Below, in pieces: positions 52,691-62,800 of a DNA stretch of 64,000 nucleotides. How positions within the stretch are numbered: the stretch's first letter is position 1; every line of letters begins with the position of its first letter. This stretch comes from Chryseobacterium flavum (GTDB lineage Bacteria; Bacteroidota; Bacteroidia; Flavobacteriales; Weeksellaceae): contig NZ_QNUE01000016.1 in assembly GCF_003385595.1 (NCBI RefSeq), forward strand, positions 1-64,000. Reading direction: 5' to 3'. A program made the translations under genes and the position numbers. The notes beneath the pieces were generated by a model that worked only from the letters and a program-made list of their open reading frames with translations, did not search any database and was not told the DNA's origin.

Positions 52691-52870
52691 GTGCTTTCGC
52701 GGTCTGAAGCCTGAGTCATAAAGATGATCTATTCGGCTACATTTTATAAAACATAAAATGGGATGTCCCGGGTATGTCATTAACTTTTATCAGCTATATC
52801 CGCAAAAAGCATTACGAGGCATTAATATAAGAACTTGCAGAAACTCAGTTTAATTAAAAAGTTATACAAA

Positions 52871-55171
52871 ATGCAAACACACATTCTGGGCTATCCGCGG
52901 ATTGGCAGTAAAAGAGAACTTAAAAAAGCCTGTGAGCAATATTGGTCAGGCAAAATTGTTTTGGAAGAACTTCTTTCTGCGGGAAGAAATATCTGTAACC
53001 AGAACTGGAATATCCAGAAAGAAGCCGGAGTAGATCTTATTCCATGTAATGATTTTTCCTATTATGATCAGGTTTTAGATATGAGCCTCACGGTAGGAGC
53101 TATTCCTGTACGTTATCATGAAGTCGCGCTCAAAAAAAGCAATTCAGAGCTTGATCTTTATTTTGCTATGGCAAGAGGGTATCAGAAAGACGGATTGGAT
53201 ATTACAGCCATGGAGATGACCAAATGGTTTGATACCAATTATCACTATATTGTTCCTGAATTCTATAAAAACCAGCAGTTCAGGCTTAGTTCGGATAAAA
53301 TATTTAATGAATTTTCCGGGGCCGTTCAGGCCGGAATCAAAGCGAAACCCGTTATTATCGGGCTTGTTTCCTACCTTCTTCTGGGAAAGGAAAAAGAATC
53401 CGGATTTGATAAGCTGGATCTTGCTGAAAATCTGCTTCCTGTATATATAGAAATTATAAGAAGACTGCAGGAGCAGGGAGCAGAATGGATTCAGTTTGAC
53501 GAACCTTTTTTAGCTTTGGATTTACCGGAAAAAGCAAAAGGAATATATCTGTACGTATATCAGCAGCTTAGTAAACAATTTCCTAAATTGAAGTTCATTC
53601 TGGCTACCTATTTTGACGGATTAAAAGACAATCTATCTCTGGCAGTTTCATTACCTGTTGCTGTTCTGCATATTGATCTGGTAAGAAATCCTGAACAGCT
53701 TGATGAGGTTTTAAATATAATTCCTGAAAGCCAGGGATTATCATTAGGTGTTGTGGACGGAAGAAATATATGGAAAAATGATTATGAGAAATCTTTGGGC
53801 TTCATCAGAAAAGCGGTTGAAAGGCTTGGTTCGGAAAGGGTTTTTATTGCGCCATCATGCTCATTGCTTCATGCTCCCTGCGATCTGGATTTTGAAACTG
53901 AACTTCATTCTGAGATTAAAAACTGGCTGGCTTTTGCCAGGCAAAAAGTATCTGAGGTAGTAATTCTTAAAGAACTGGCGGAAGAAACAGGGGACAATAT
54001 CATTTTATCAGCTTTTGAAAATAATAAGAAAGCCGTTATAAGCAGAAAAACATCCGCCCTTATTCATAATGATGAGGTGAAGAAACGGGCCCTGGCTGTT
54101 ACTGAGAAGGATACACAAAGAAAAAATGTATTTAAAATCCGGAAAGAAGAACAGCATAAAGTTTTGCAGCTTCCGCTGTTTCCTACGACAACGATAGGAT
54201 CTTTTCCACAGACTGCTGAGGTAAGAAGCTGGAGAGCCGGATTTAAAAAAGGAAATCTTACCGGTGAACAATATGACAGTCTTTTAAAAGAAGAAACGCA
54301 GAGAACAATCCGCTGGCAGGAGGAAATAGGATTAGATGTTCTCGTTCACGGAGAATTTGAGCGTAATGATATGGTGGAATATTTCGGAGAAAAATTAGAG
54401 GGATTTATATTTACCAGAAACGGATGGGTGCAGAGTTATGGCAGCCGCTGTGTAAAACCTCCCGTTATTTTCGGAGATATTTCACGTCCGGCCCCAATGA
54501 CGGTATATTGGTCACAGTATGCTCAATCACAAACCGGTAAATGGGTAAAAGGAATGTTAACAGGGCCCGTTACAATCCTGAAGTGGTCGTTTGTTCGTGA
54601 TGATCAGCCCCGTTCAGAAACCTGCAGGCAGATTGCTTTGGCGATACGCGACGAAGTGGTGGATCTGGAAAAAGCAGGAATCAGAATTATCCAAATTGAT
54701 GAACCTGCTATCAGGGAGGGACTGCCATTGAGAAAAGCAGAATGGCAGGATTATCTAAAGTGGGCAGTAGAGGCTTTCAGGCTTTCAGCAGGTGGAGTAG
54801 AAGATGCAACCCAGATTCATACCCATATGTGTTATTCTGAGTTCAATGATATTATTAAGAACATTGCGGAGATGGATGCAGACGTAATTACCATTGAATG
54901 TTCCCGCTCACAAATGGAACTGTTAAATGCTTTTGCTGATTTTAAATATCCTAATGAGATCGGTCCGGGCGTATATGATATTCATTCTCCGAGGGTGCCT
55001 TCTAAAGATGAAATGACAGAATTGCTTATTAAAGCTCAACAGGTAATTCCTGCAGAACAGTTATGGGTTAACCCGGACTGCGGATTAAAGACCAGACATT
55101 GGGAAGAAACTGAAAAAGCATTAATTGAAATGGTAGCAGCGGCCAAAGAAGCTTCCGCAGCATATGGATAA
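52871..55171 (+). CDS. metE: Cobalamin-independent methionine synthase
   Basis: 766 aa from the ATG at 52871 (MQTHILGYPRIGSKREL, the usual start); a longer frame from 52835 is not needed. N-terminal half (to ~400) and catalytic C-terminal half with LFPTTTIGSFPQTAEVR, the zinc site HTHMCYSEF, ECSRS, and the late NPDCGLKTRHWEE. It transfers the methyl group from 5-methyltetrahydrofolate polyglutamate to homocysteine. The riboswitch upstream implies that the cell also has or imports cobalamin for MetH. Terminator directly after. Confidence 0.96.
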   Translation: MQTHILGYPRIGSKRELKKACEQYWSGKIVLEELLSAGRNICNQNWNIQKEAGVDLIPCNDFSYYDQVLDMSLTVGAIPVRYHEVALKKSNSELDLYFAMARGYQKDGLDITAMEMTKWFDTNYHYIVPEFYKNQQFRLSSDKIFNEFSGAVQAGIKAKPVIIGLVSYLLLGKEKESGFDKLDLAENLLPVYIEIIRRLQEQGAEWIQFDEPFLALDLPEKAKGIYLYVYQQLSKQFPKLKFILATYFDGLKDNLSLAVSLPVAVLHIDLVRNPEQLDEVLNIIPESQGLSLGVVDGRNIWKNDYEKSLGFIRKAVERLGSERVFIAPSCSLLHAPCDLDFETELHSEIKNWLAFARQKVSEVVILKELAEETGDNIILSAFENNKKAVISRKTSALIHNDEVKKRALAVTEKDTQRKNVFKIRKEEQHKVLQLPLFPTTTIGSFPQTAEVRSWRAGFKKGNLTGEQYDSLLKEETQRTIRWQEEIGLDVLVHGEFERNDMVEYFGEKLEGFIFTRNGWVQSYGSRCVKPPVIFGDISRPAPMTVYWSQYAQSQTGKWVKGMLTGPVTILKWSFVRDDQPRSETCRQIALAIRDEVVDLEKAGIRIIQIDEPAIREGLPLRKAEWQDYLKWAVEAFRLSAGGVEDATQIHTHMCYSEFNDIIKNIAEMDADVITIECSRSQMELLNAFADFKYPNEIGPGVYDIHSPRVPSKDEMTELLIKAQQVIPAEQLWVNPDCGLKTRHWEETEKALIEMVAAAKEASAAYG

Positions 55172-55197
55172 ATCATCAGCATATTTATTAAAACTGA

Positions 55198-55222
55198 GAA
55201 GCACCTTCAGGGTGCTTTTCTT
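55198..55222 (+). terminator. Intrinsic terminator after metE
   Basis: GAAGCACC pairs with GGTGCTTTTC around TTCAG, followed by T-rich sequence. It overlaps the end of the convergent zur gene region. Confidence 0.8.
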
Positions 55223-55223
55223 T

Positions 55224-55613
55224 TTAATTTCCGGTACACTTCGGGCAAAGTCCACTGATGATAAAGTTATATTCCTGTGCAATAAAATGCTCGGGCAGGC
55301 TGATTTCGGGAATGGCATTCTCGATACATATCACTGAGTGACATTCTTTACAATTGAAATGAACATGGTTATGAAAATGTTGTTCATGGGTACACTTACC
55401 ACTGCATTTAGCAAAATTAACCACCCCGTCTATATTAACGATCTTATGAATTGCTCCTTCATTTTCAAGCCTTTCCAATACTCTGTAAATAGTAACTCTA
55501 TTACATAAATCACCCAGTTTTTTCTGAATATCAGAGTGGGTAAGAGCCACATCCGAAGCATTAATAAGGTTTAAAATTTCAGTTTTTGCCTGAGTATTTC
55601 TGATTTGTTTCAT
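55224..55613 (-). CDS. zur: Fur family repressor, probable Zur
   Basis: 129 aa. Winged helix (THSDIQKKLGDLCNRVTIYR) and a zinc/metal-binding C-terminal half with CSGKCTHEQHFHNHVHFNC, CKECHSVIC and CPKC, giving a structural Cys4 zinc site and His-rich sensing site. The gene is divergent from a MerC-like/COG0523 pair, and two palindromes with a TGCAAC-N3-GTTGC core lie between. COG0523 proteins are the typical zinc-starvation genes, so Zur is favoured over Fur or PerR. The start at 55613 overlaps no gene. Confidence 0.78.
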   Translation of the reverse strand: MKQIRNTQAKTEILNLINASDVALTHSDIQKKLGDLCNRVTIYRVLERLENEGAIHKIVNIDGVVNFAKCSGKCTHEQHFHNHVHFNCKECHSVICIENAIPEISLPEHFIAQEYNFIISGLCPKCTGN

Positions 55614-55619
55614 TTTTTT

Positions 55620-55638
55620 AATGCAACAAAGTTGCGTT
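55620..55638. promoter_or_regulatory. Zur-like box 1
   Basis: AATGCAAC-AAA-GTTGCGTT, an inverted repeat with 3-base spacer, one mismatch. It lies 6 bases upstream of the zur start codon and covers its promoter region, so autoregulation is expected. Confidence 0.6.
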
Positions 55639-55660
55639 ATTTAAAAATTTATATTTACTT

Positions 55661-55677
55661 TTGCAACAAAGTTACAA
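55661..55677. promoter_or_regulatory. Zur-like box 2 overlapping the merC promoter
   Basis: TTGCAAC-AAA-GTTACAA, one mismatch from a perfect palindrome. It overlaps the -7 element TACTTTTG (55656-55663) of the plus-strand unit, a repressing position. It lies about 40 bases, four turns, from box 1. Confidence 0.62.
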
Positions 55678-55701
55678 TAAGAAATTTAAAATCCCTGTTT
55701 T

Positions 55702-56040
55702 ATGAAATCAAAAATTCTGGATACCATCGGAATTTCTGCTGCTGTCCTATGTTTAATTCACTGTATTATCTTTCCATTGTTGATAATCATTCCTTTTGGG
55801 ATATCTCATAATCCTTATATTGATCTTGTGTTTCTTGTTATAGGAACGCTGGTTGTTTCCAGAATAACGAGGCAGATAGAGAGTAACGGACTGAAAGCTC
55901 TGTTTTGGGTATCTATTGTTCTAATTTCCATATCGGTAGTAACCGATCTTATTTTTGAAGTTCATGTCCCGCTTATTTATGCAGGAGCAGCAGGATTGAT
56001 CACCGGACATATTATCAATTTTAAAAATCATAAACATTAG
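55702..56040 (+). CDS. MerC-domain membrane protein
   Basis: 112 aa with four membrane helices. The first holds [20 protein letters not shown], the cysteine-containing helix of MerC-type transporters, and [14 protein letters not shown] follows. MerC proteins carry mercury or other soft metals; under Zur control, zinc uptake is more likely. It shares its end with the start region of the GTPase gene. Confidence 0.75.
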   Translation: MKSKILDTIGISAAVLCLIHCIIFPLLIIIPFGISHNPYIDLVFLVIGTLVVSRITRQIESNGLKALFWVSIVLISISVVTDLIFEVHVPLIYAGAAGLITGHIINFKNHKH

Positions 56041-56048
56041 TGGAACCA

Positions 56049-57251
56049 ATGATCAAAAAACTGCCGGTCACTGTGCTCAGTGGTTTTCTCGGAGCCGGAA
56101 AAACCACTTTACTGAACCACATACTGCACAATAAGCAAAGTCTGAAAGTAGCCGTAATTGTTAATGATATGAGTGAGGTAAATATAGATGCCCGCCTCAT
56201 AAAGAATAAGAATACTCTTTCCAGAACAGAAGAAAAGCTGGTGGAAATGAGTAATGGGTGTATCTGCTGCACTCTTAGAGAAGACCTGATGATTGAAGTA
56301 GAGCGGTTGGCCCGGGAAGATCGTTTTGATTATTTGCTGATAGAGAGTACCGGAATCAGCGAGCCTGTTCCCGTTGCCCAGACCTTTACATACAAGGATG
56401 ACAAAAGTGGAACAGATCTTTCAAGGTTCAGTTATATAGATACAATGGTGACCGTAGTTGACTGCTTCAGTTTTATGAAAGATTTTGCTTCCTGTGAATT
56501 ATTGACGGACCGGAATCTTACTGATATGGAAGGGGATCAGCGGACTATAGTGAATCTTCTTACCGATCAGATTGAGTTTGCAAATATTATCATTCTTAAT
56601 AAAGCAGACCTTGTGGATCAGGATACACTTGGATTTTTAAAAGCTGCTATCAGAAAATTAAATCCGGATGCGCTGATTCATTATGCTGAATTTGGGAGGA
56701 TTGATCCTAAGAATATTTTAAATACCGGACTGTTTGATTTTGAGAAAGCTCAATCTTCTGCCGGTTGGCAGAAGGAATTACAATCTGCCCATCATACTCC
56801 GGAGACTGACGAATATGGCATAACTTCATTGGTATTCAGGAACAACAGGCCGTTCCATCCCGGCCGGCTCTGGAAATACCTGAATCATTTTTACCCTCAG
56901 GGAATTCTCAGGGCCAAAGGCTTATTCTGGCTCGCTTCAAGACCGGATGATGCTCTTAACTTTTCGCAGGCAGGAGGTTCTTTCCGTCTGGAAAAAGCAG
57001 GAGTATGGTGGTGTAGTATGCCCTTACATCACAGAATACATTATCCTTCATTTATAGAAAACCAGGATTTTATAGAGAACAGATGGGACAAGGATTGGGG
57101 AGACAGAATTAATGAACTTGTTTTTATCGGGCAGAATCTGGATCAGGCCCGGATGCTTAAAGATCTCACAGACTGTCTCCTTACAGATATAGAAAAATAT
57201 GGATTTGACCGGAATCAGGAATTTGAAGATCCTTTTCCAGTACATATTTAA
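56049..57251 (+). CDS. COG0523 GTPase, zinc metallochaperone (ZNG1/ZigA/YeiR type)
   Basis: 400 aa from the ATG at 56049; a GTG at 56040 overlapping the previous stop is an alternative. Walker [14 protein letters not shown], the COG0523 metal motif [12 protein letters not shown] (C-x-C-C), Walker B/DxxG at [14 protein letters not shown] and G4 NKAD; the C-terminal CobW domain holds [10 protein letters not shown]. Members insert zinc into client proteins during zinc limitation. The Zur-like boxes and the Zn-dependent alkaline phosphatase immediately downstream support that role. Confidence 0.87.
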   Translation: MIKKLPVTVLSGFLGAGKTTLLNHILHNKQSLKVAVIVNDMSEVNIDARLIKNKNTLSRTEEKLVEMSNGCICCTLREDLMIEVERLAREDRFDYLLIESTGISEPVPVAQTFTYKDDKSGTDLSRFSYIDTMVTVVDCFSFMKDFASCELLTDRNLTDMEGDQRTIVNLLTDQIEFANIIILNKADLVDQDTLGFLKAAIRKLNPDALIHYAEFGRIDPKNILNTGLFDFEKAQSSAGWQKELQSAHHTPETDEYGITSLVFRNNRPFHPGRLWKYLNHFYPQGILRAKGLFWLASRPDDALNFSQAGGSFRLEKAGVWWCSMPLHHRIHYPSFIENQDFIENRWDKDWGDRINELVFIGQNLDQARMLKDLTDCLLTDIEKYGFDRNQEFEDPFPVHI

Positions 57252-57267
57252 AAATTAACTTTTTATT

Positions 57268-57286
57268 AATGCAACAAAACTGCAAT
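57268..57286. promoter_or_regulatory. Zur-like box 3 before the alkaline phosphatase gene
   Basis: AATGCAAC-AAA-ACTGCAAT, matching boxes 1 and 2 with a 2-base deviation in the right arm. It lies 43 bases before the phosphatase start and next to a TAACTTTT -7-like element (57256-57263). Confidence 0.5.
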
Positions 57287-57328
57287 AAAAGGATAGATCA
57301 AATAACTTGCGGTATTATTTTACAGTAT

Positions 57329-58720
57329 ATGGACAGAAGAAAATTTCTAAAAAGCTCAGCATTACTTTCGGGATTATTATCCTTTTCTCCTTCTGATCTC
57401 TGGAGTTCCCAAAAAGGGACTAAGCAATCTGCAGGGAAGGCTAAAAATATTATATTCATGATCAGCGACGGTATGAGTACCGGAACATTGTCAATGGCGG
57501 ATCTGTATTCCAGGAATATTTTGGGAAAAGGAAGTAACTGGCTCAATTTGTATCATGAGAGAAAAGTATCACGTGCATTGATGGATACTGCATCAGCCAG
57601 TTCTATTGTAACGGATTCTGCTGCTGCAAGTTCAGCATTCGGAGGAGGGATAAGAGTTAAAAACGGTGTTTTAAATATAGGCGCTAATGGTGAAAAACAT
57701 CTTCCTGTGTGGCAAAAATTTAAAAAAGCAGGAAGAAAAGCCGGCTGTGTAACTTCTGTGACCATTACTCACGCCACTCCGGCCGGTTTCTGTATCAATT
57801 CAGAGAGAAGAAATGCAGAACCTCAGATTGCTGAGATGTATGCAGAACTGGAACTGGATGTTCTGATGGGAGGAGGAGATGAATTTTTTAATCCGGAAAA
57901 AAGAAAGGATAAAAAAGATCTTTATTCAGTATATCAAAAAAAAGGATATCAGGTGCTGAAAGAGCGAACCGACCTGGCGAATATTAAAAAAGGCAATAAA
58001 CTTTTGGGAATCTTCAATACAGGGGCTTTGCCTTATAGTATTGACAGGGTCCATCTTTCTGAATTTAAAAATACACCTGCTTTAGCCGAAATGACAAAGG
58101 CTGCCATTGACCAGATGAAAGAACATCCCGATGGTTTTGTACTTCAGGTAGAAGCCGGGAAAGTGGATTGGGCAGCACATGCCAATGATATTTCTGCACT
58201 GATCCATGATCAGCTAGCGTTTGATGAGACTATTAAAACTGTTATGGATTTTGCTGAGAAAGATGGAAATACCCTCGTTATTATTACCACAGATCATGGA
58301 AATGCCAATCCGGGAACGATTTACGGAGGCAGTGCAACCAACAACTTTAACAGTATTTCAGAATATAAATATACCAATGAATACGTTCTGAATACAATAC
58401 ATAAAGAGTTTTCTGCAAAAGATATTAAAGACTGGATCTACGAAGCGCATAAGCTGACTCTGAATGATGAGGAAGCTAAACATATGATGAGTTTTTATAA
58501 TGGTCTGGAAAAAGAAGAAGGCTTATATAATTATAAAAAGCTCCCATTTAAATTATACTCTGAGATCCAGAAAAGCCGTAATTCTGTAGGATGGATCAGT
58601 ATGGACCACTCCGGGGATTATGTGGAAGTAGCTGCCTATGGCCCCGGAAGTGAATTGTTAAAACCTTTTATTAAAAATACAGACCTGCATGAGCTCATGC
58701 TGACAGCAAGTCTTGTCTAG
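57329..58720 (+). CDS. Tat-exported alkaline phosphatase
   Basis: 463 aa from the ATG at 57329, which gives a twin-arginine signal (MDRRKFLKSSALLSGLLSF); an upstream frame from 57269 is inside box 3. PhoA-type motifs: MISDGMSTGTLSMAD, the nucleophile Ser in IVTDSAAASSAFGGG, VTITHATPAGF, VDWAAHANDISAL, ITTDHGNANPG and SMDHSGDYVEVAAYG. Two zinc and one magnesium are expected at the active site. Placed in a zinc-responsive cluster, it is either metalated there or induced together with zinc genes. Tat export implies folding with metal in the cytoplasm. Confidence 0.9.
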   Translation: MDRRKFLKSSALLSGLLSFSPSDLWSSQKGTKQSAGKAKNIIFMISDGMSTGTLSMADLYSRNILGKGSNWLNLYHERKVSRALMDTASASSIVTDSAAASSAFGGGIRVKNGVLNIGANGEKHLPVWQKFKKAGRKAGCVTSVTITHATPAGFCINSERRNAEPQIAEMYAELELDVLMGGGDEFFNPEKRKDKKDLYSVYQKKGYQVLKERTDLANIKKGNKLLGIFNTGALPYSIDRVHLSEFKNTPALAEMTKAAIDQMKEHPDGFVLQVEAGKVDWAAHANDISALIHDQLAFDETIKTVMDFAEKDGNTLVIITTDHGNANPGTIYGGSATNNFNSISEYKYTNEYVLNTIHKEFSAKDIKDWIYEAHKLTLNDEEAKHMMSFYNGLEKEEGLYNYKKLPFKLYSEIQKSRNSVGWISMDHSGDYVEVAAYGPGSELLKPFIKNTDLHELMLTASLV

Positions 58721-58759
58721 AATTATTCATATTTCATATTTTATATTAATTTTGGAAAG

Positions 58760-58788
58760 AACAAGGCGATTTATTTGCCTTGTTTTTT
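58760..58788 (+). terminator. Intrinsic terminator after the alkaline phosphatase
   Basis: AACAAGGC pairs with GCCTTGTT and runs into a T-tract, about 40 bases after the stop. Confidence 0.85.
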
Positions 58789-58993
58789 ATAGTTGAAGGG
58801 TGTAATATAAATATATGTAGTTTAATACTTTTCTGTCAATAAAACCTTGTGAAAATTGATCCGGGTAATCTGAAGATGGCATATTATCTGTTCAGGAAGG
58901 AGGAGAGAAAGATTCTCTGCCCGATGAGAATTAAGCAAAAATACCATTTAATTTAAAAGCGGTATATTTACAGAACACCTCAAAATTATTAAT

Positions 58994-59479
58994 ATGTCAT
59001 TTATTACACCAGAAGGAGCCAGAAAGGCTCAACTATCTGTAGCAGAGAGGCATCCTGTTGCAAATGCGCTGCTTTCAGGTTCTGAGAACATTGTAAAGTA
59101 TAACAGCGGAGTATGTCATGATGCTGTAGCCTACACATTATTTATGCTGGGAGCCCGTATAAGCCCGGATGATCTTGTGAACTCCACAGGGCAAAAATGG
59201 TTAACCAAATTTGATTATCCGGGAGGAGAAAAATGGGATGGATATTCCGTTATTCCCAAAGGAAAGGCGATAGGATTCTACAGGCTTATCGATAAAGCCT
59301 GGTTTCATTCTGCAATTACGACCGGAAATGGAAATGAAATCCGGTCAGTAAACGGCTTCTCACTGGGATCAGCCTGGTCTGTGCCTGTAGATATGAAATG
59401 GGTTTTAGGAAAAATGAATGCTGATGGTACCTTTAATTATGATGGTACCAAAATAGAAGTATATATTTCTCCATTATAG
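58994..59479 (+). CDS. Small protein with Cys/His arrangement, possible papain-fold
   Basis: 161 aa, no signal peptide or membrane helix. Cys41 in NSGVCHDAVAYTLFML stands at the start of a helix, and His105 in KAWFHSAITTGNGNEIRSVN begins a strand, with Asn residues after it. Order and spacing (Cys-helix, then His-strand, then Asn/Asp) are those of papain-like amidases and peptidases such as NlpC/P60, but no family is recognised. Preceded by TATATTTA and followed by a perfect terminator, so it is a single-gene unit. It could be a secreted effector or an unrelated enzyme. Confidence 0.5.
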   Translation: MSFITPEGARKAQLSVAERHPVANALLSGSENIVKYNSGVCHDAVAYTLFMLGARISPDDLVNSTGQKWLTKFDYPGGEKWDGYSVIPKGKAIGFYRLIDKAWFHSAITTGNGNEIRSVNGFSLGSAWSVPVDMKWVLGKMNADGTFNYDGTKIEVYISPL

Positions 59480-59533
59480 TTTATTTAAAAGCCGACAGCT
59501 GATTGTTTCTTTATCATCAGACTGTGACGATAT

Positions 59534-59567
59534 AGTACCATATCATGATTGATATGGTACTTTTTTT
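59534..59567 (+). terminator. Intrinsic terminator
   Basis: Perfect 12-bp stem AGTACCATATCA / TGATATGGTACT with loop TGAT and a run of seven T. Confidence 0.93.
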
Positions 59568-59800
59568 GTACTGTTATCTCCTTTTAAAAGCCATTTGTAA
59601 TTTCTCCGTTTTATTCAATTCTTACCTATATAACTTTATGATAAAATTTACTGCAATTAAATGCAATTTATTTTGTAATTTGGATTACGTGTTAAAATAA
59701 TAACGAATGCTGCTGTAAAAAAAGCAAAATATTAACATAAAGTATTGAAATTCATTTTTAAATTTCAATTTATGTAAATCTCTAACCGTTGAAATAATAT
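59568..59800 (+). other. Leader and promoter region of the hybrid kinase
   Basis: About 230 AT-rich bases with no reading frame. TAATTTGG near 59680 resembles a shortened -7 element. No repeat or hairpin was seen. Confidence 0.3.
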
Positions 59801-62800
59801 ATGAAGAAATATCCGATTCCCGCTAATGAAGAGGAAAGAATCAGGAAACTGGAGTTTTTTGACCTTTTAAATTTAGGAAAAGATCCTCAGTTAGATGTTT
59901 TTGCAGAGACTGCATGTCTGATTACGAACTGTCCTGCTGCCCTCATTGCCATGATGGAAAGTGAAACCCAGACCATTCAGAGCTGTGTGGGAATTTCCTT
60001 AGATTTTGTAGACCGGAAAAGTACTCTATGTCAGTATTCTGTGGCCAGGGGAGAGGTTGTAGTAATTAATGATACATTGTCAGATGAAAGATCTTATGAT
60101 AATCCGCTGATTTTAGCAGGCGGGATCCGTTTTTATGCTGGAGTGCCGCTTCTGGATGATGAGGGTTTTACGCTGGGAACACTATGTGTCATTGATTATG
60201 AACCTAAAACATTGTCAGAAACGCAGATTTCCACATTAAAAAAGATAGGAGGTGCTGTTACCAAACTTCTGATGGGTAAAAAAAAGAATATTCAGGCTGA
60301 ATATTTCCAGCAAACTTTTAGTATTTCAAATAACCTGATTTGTGTTCTGGATAATGATTTTATGCTCAAGGACGTTAATCCTGCATTTGAAAAAATTTTT
60401 CATTTAAATAAAGAACAGGCTATTGACAAAAGTTTCCTGAATCTTTTGGGAGAGCATAATATTCAGCTGCAGTCTCTTACAAAAGAATTATCGGATACGG
60501 ATGATGAAATAACATTTACAACTTCTACGACTGTAAATGGAAACCATACAATCATTATAGAATGGTATTTAAAACAGAATAAGAATCGTTCTGAACTTTT
60601 CTGTTTCGGAATCAATATAACCCAAAGTATTGAAGAAAAATTAAAGCTTGAAAGTTCCGAACGCAGATTCCGGAGTTTTTTTGAAAATGCAATAGGACTT
60701 ATGAGTATGCATGATATGGAGGGAAATATCATTGCGGTCAATGAAAAAGGACGGGAATCATTACGTTTTTCTGCAGAAGAAGTCAACGGATTAAATTTAA
60801 AAGATCTTGTTCCGCAAAAAAACTGGCCCCTTCTGGAGCAATATCTGCAGAGGATCAACCATAATAAGGAAGATTTCGGGACAATGATCCTTAAAACAAA
60901 AGATGGAGAGGAAGTAATCTGGATGTATCATAATCTTGTAGAAATTAACAGGGAAGGTCAACCTTATGTGGTTAGTACAGCATTAAATGTTACAGAGAGA
61001 ATGACACTGGAAAAGGATCTTGTCCACACCAAGAAAATGCTGGAACAGACAAGTGCAGTTGCACAGGTAGGAGGCTGGGAGGTGAATCTCAAAAATAATA
61101 CGGTTTTTTGGTCACAATCTACCAGGGAGATCCACAAAATTGATAAAGCATTTCAACCTGATTTTGAAAATGCATTAGGTTTTTATGAGGAGGAGAGTAG
61201 AAAAAAACTTGAGGTTCTGTTTGAAAGAGCTATAAAGGAAGGAGTTCCATATGATGAAGAATTACAGCTTGTCCGGAATGACGGGGTAATGATCTGGGTA
61301 AGAGTGAAAGGGATACCGGAGTTTGAGAATGGGGTATGTATCAAAGTTTTTGGAATTATACAGGACATTGACGCCTTTAAAAATATCTATCTTGAACTGG
61401 CAAAAAAGGAAGCCATGCTTCAGTCATTTGTCACTTACGTTCCTACTGCTGTAGCTATGTTTGATAAAGATCTTAATTATCTTTCGGTAAGCAGCAGCTG
61501 GAAGAATGAATTTCAGATGAATAATATTGAGCTGATCGGGCAGAATATGCTTACCATTTCACCAGATGTTCCCAATGAAAGAATGACAATTTATAAGAAT
61601 GCTCTGGAAGGGACAGCTTATAAAAATGAAGATATGGCTATTGAAGTTGCTGGAAAACAGGAAGTACAGCACTATAATCTTGAAGTCACGCCATGGTATC
61701 TTTCAGATGATATCATAGGTGGTATTATTATATCTGCACAGAATATCACAAACTCAGTCAGGACTAATGAAGAGCTTAAAAAAGCTAAAAAAATGGCAGA
61801 TATAGCCAGTAAAGCCAAGTCCGAGTTTTTAGCCAATATGAGCCACGAGATCAGGACACCTCTGAACGGGGTTATTGGATTTTCTGATCTCTTACTTAAA
61901 ACCCCGCTAAATGAAATACAGGCACAATACCTTAACTATATTAATGAATCCGGGGAAAATTTGCTAAGCATTATTAATGACATCCTTGACTTCTCTAAAA
62001 TAGAATCCGGAAAAATGGATCTTATCATTGAAAAGTCTAATGTTTACGATATTGTAAGTCAGGTAATCAATGTCATTTTGTATCAATCTCAGAAGAAAAA
62101 TATTGAGCTTCTGTTAAATATTGAGCAGGGACTTCCCAGAACAATCTGGCTGGATGAATCAAGATTAAAACAAATCCTGATAAACCTTTTGGGAAATGCA
62201 GTGAAGTTTACAGAGCAGGGAGAAATAGAACTGAAAGTTGAAAAGATTGATATAGATAATAAAAATATTACACTGCGTTTTTCAGTAAGAGATACAGGTA
62301 TAGGAATACCTGAGGAAAAGCAACAGCATATTTTCGATGCTTTCACTCAGGAAAACAGCTCCATCAGTAAACGTTACGGAGGAACAGGGCTGGGTCTTAC
62401 TATTTCAAACAATATTCTGAAGTACATGGGCAGTAACCTCCTTTTAATCAGTGAACAGCAAAAAGGATCGGTCTTTTATTTTGATATTGAAGTTCCTTAT
62501 GAAGAATCCTCTCAAAGTGAAGATGAGGAACTGAAAATTAATAAAGTGTTGATTGTGGATGATAATGAAACCAATAGAATTATCCTCGAGCATATGCTTA
62601 CCTATAAGAGGATCAAGACCAGGCAGGCAGCCAATGGTATGGAAGCCCTCCAGATTCTTTTGGAAGGAGAACGTTTTGATGTTATTCTTATGGACTATCA
62701 TATGCCGGTAATCTCAGGATTGGAGACGATAGAAAAAATTAAAGAGTTATTCCACCAGCAAAATGAGATATCACCTCTGATTATTCTTCATACTTCCTCA

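Noticed and set aside
58876..58956. 26-codon frame upstream of the 58994 gene
   Set aside because: Too short and without supporting signals; likely chance.
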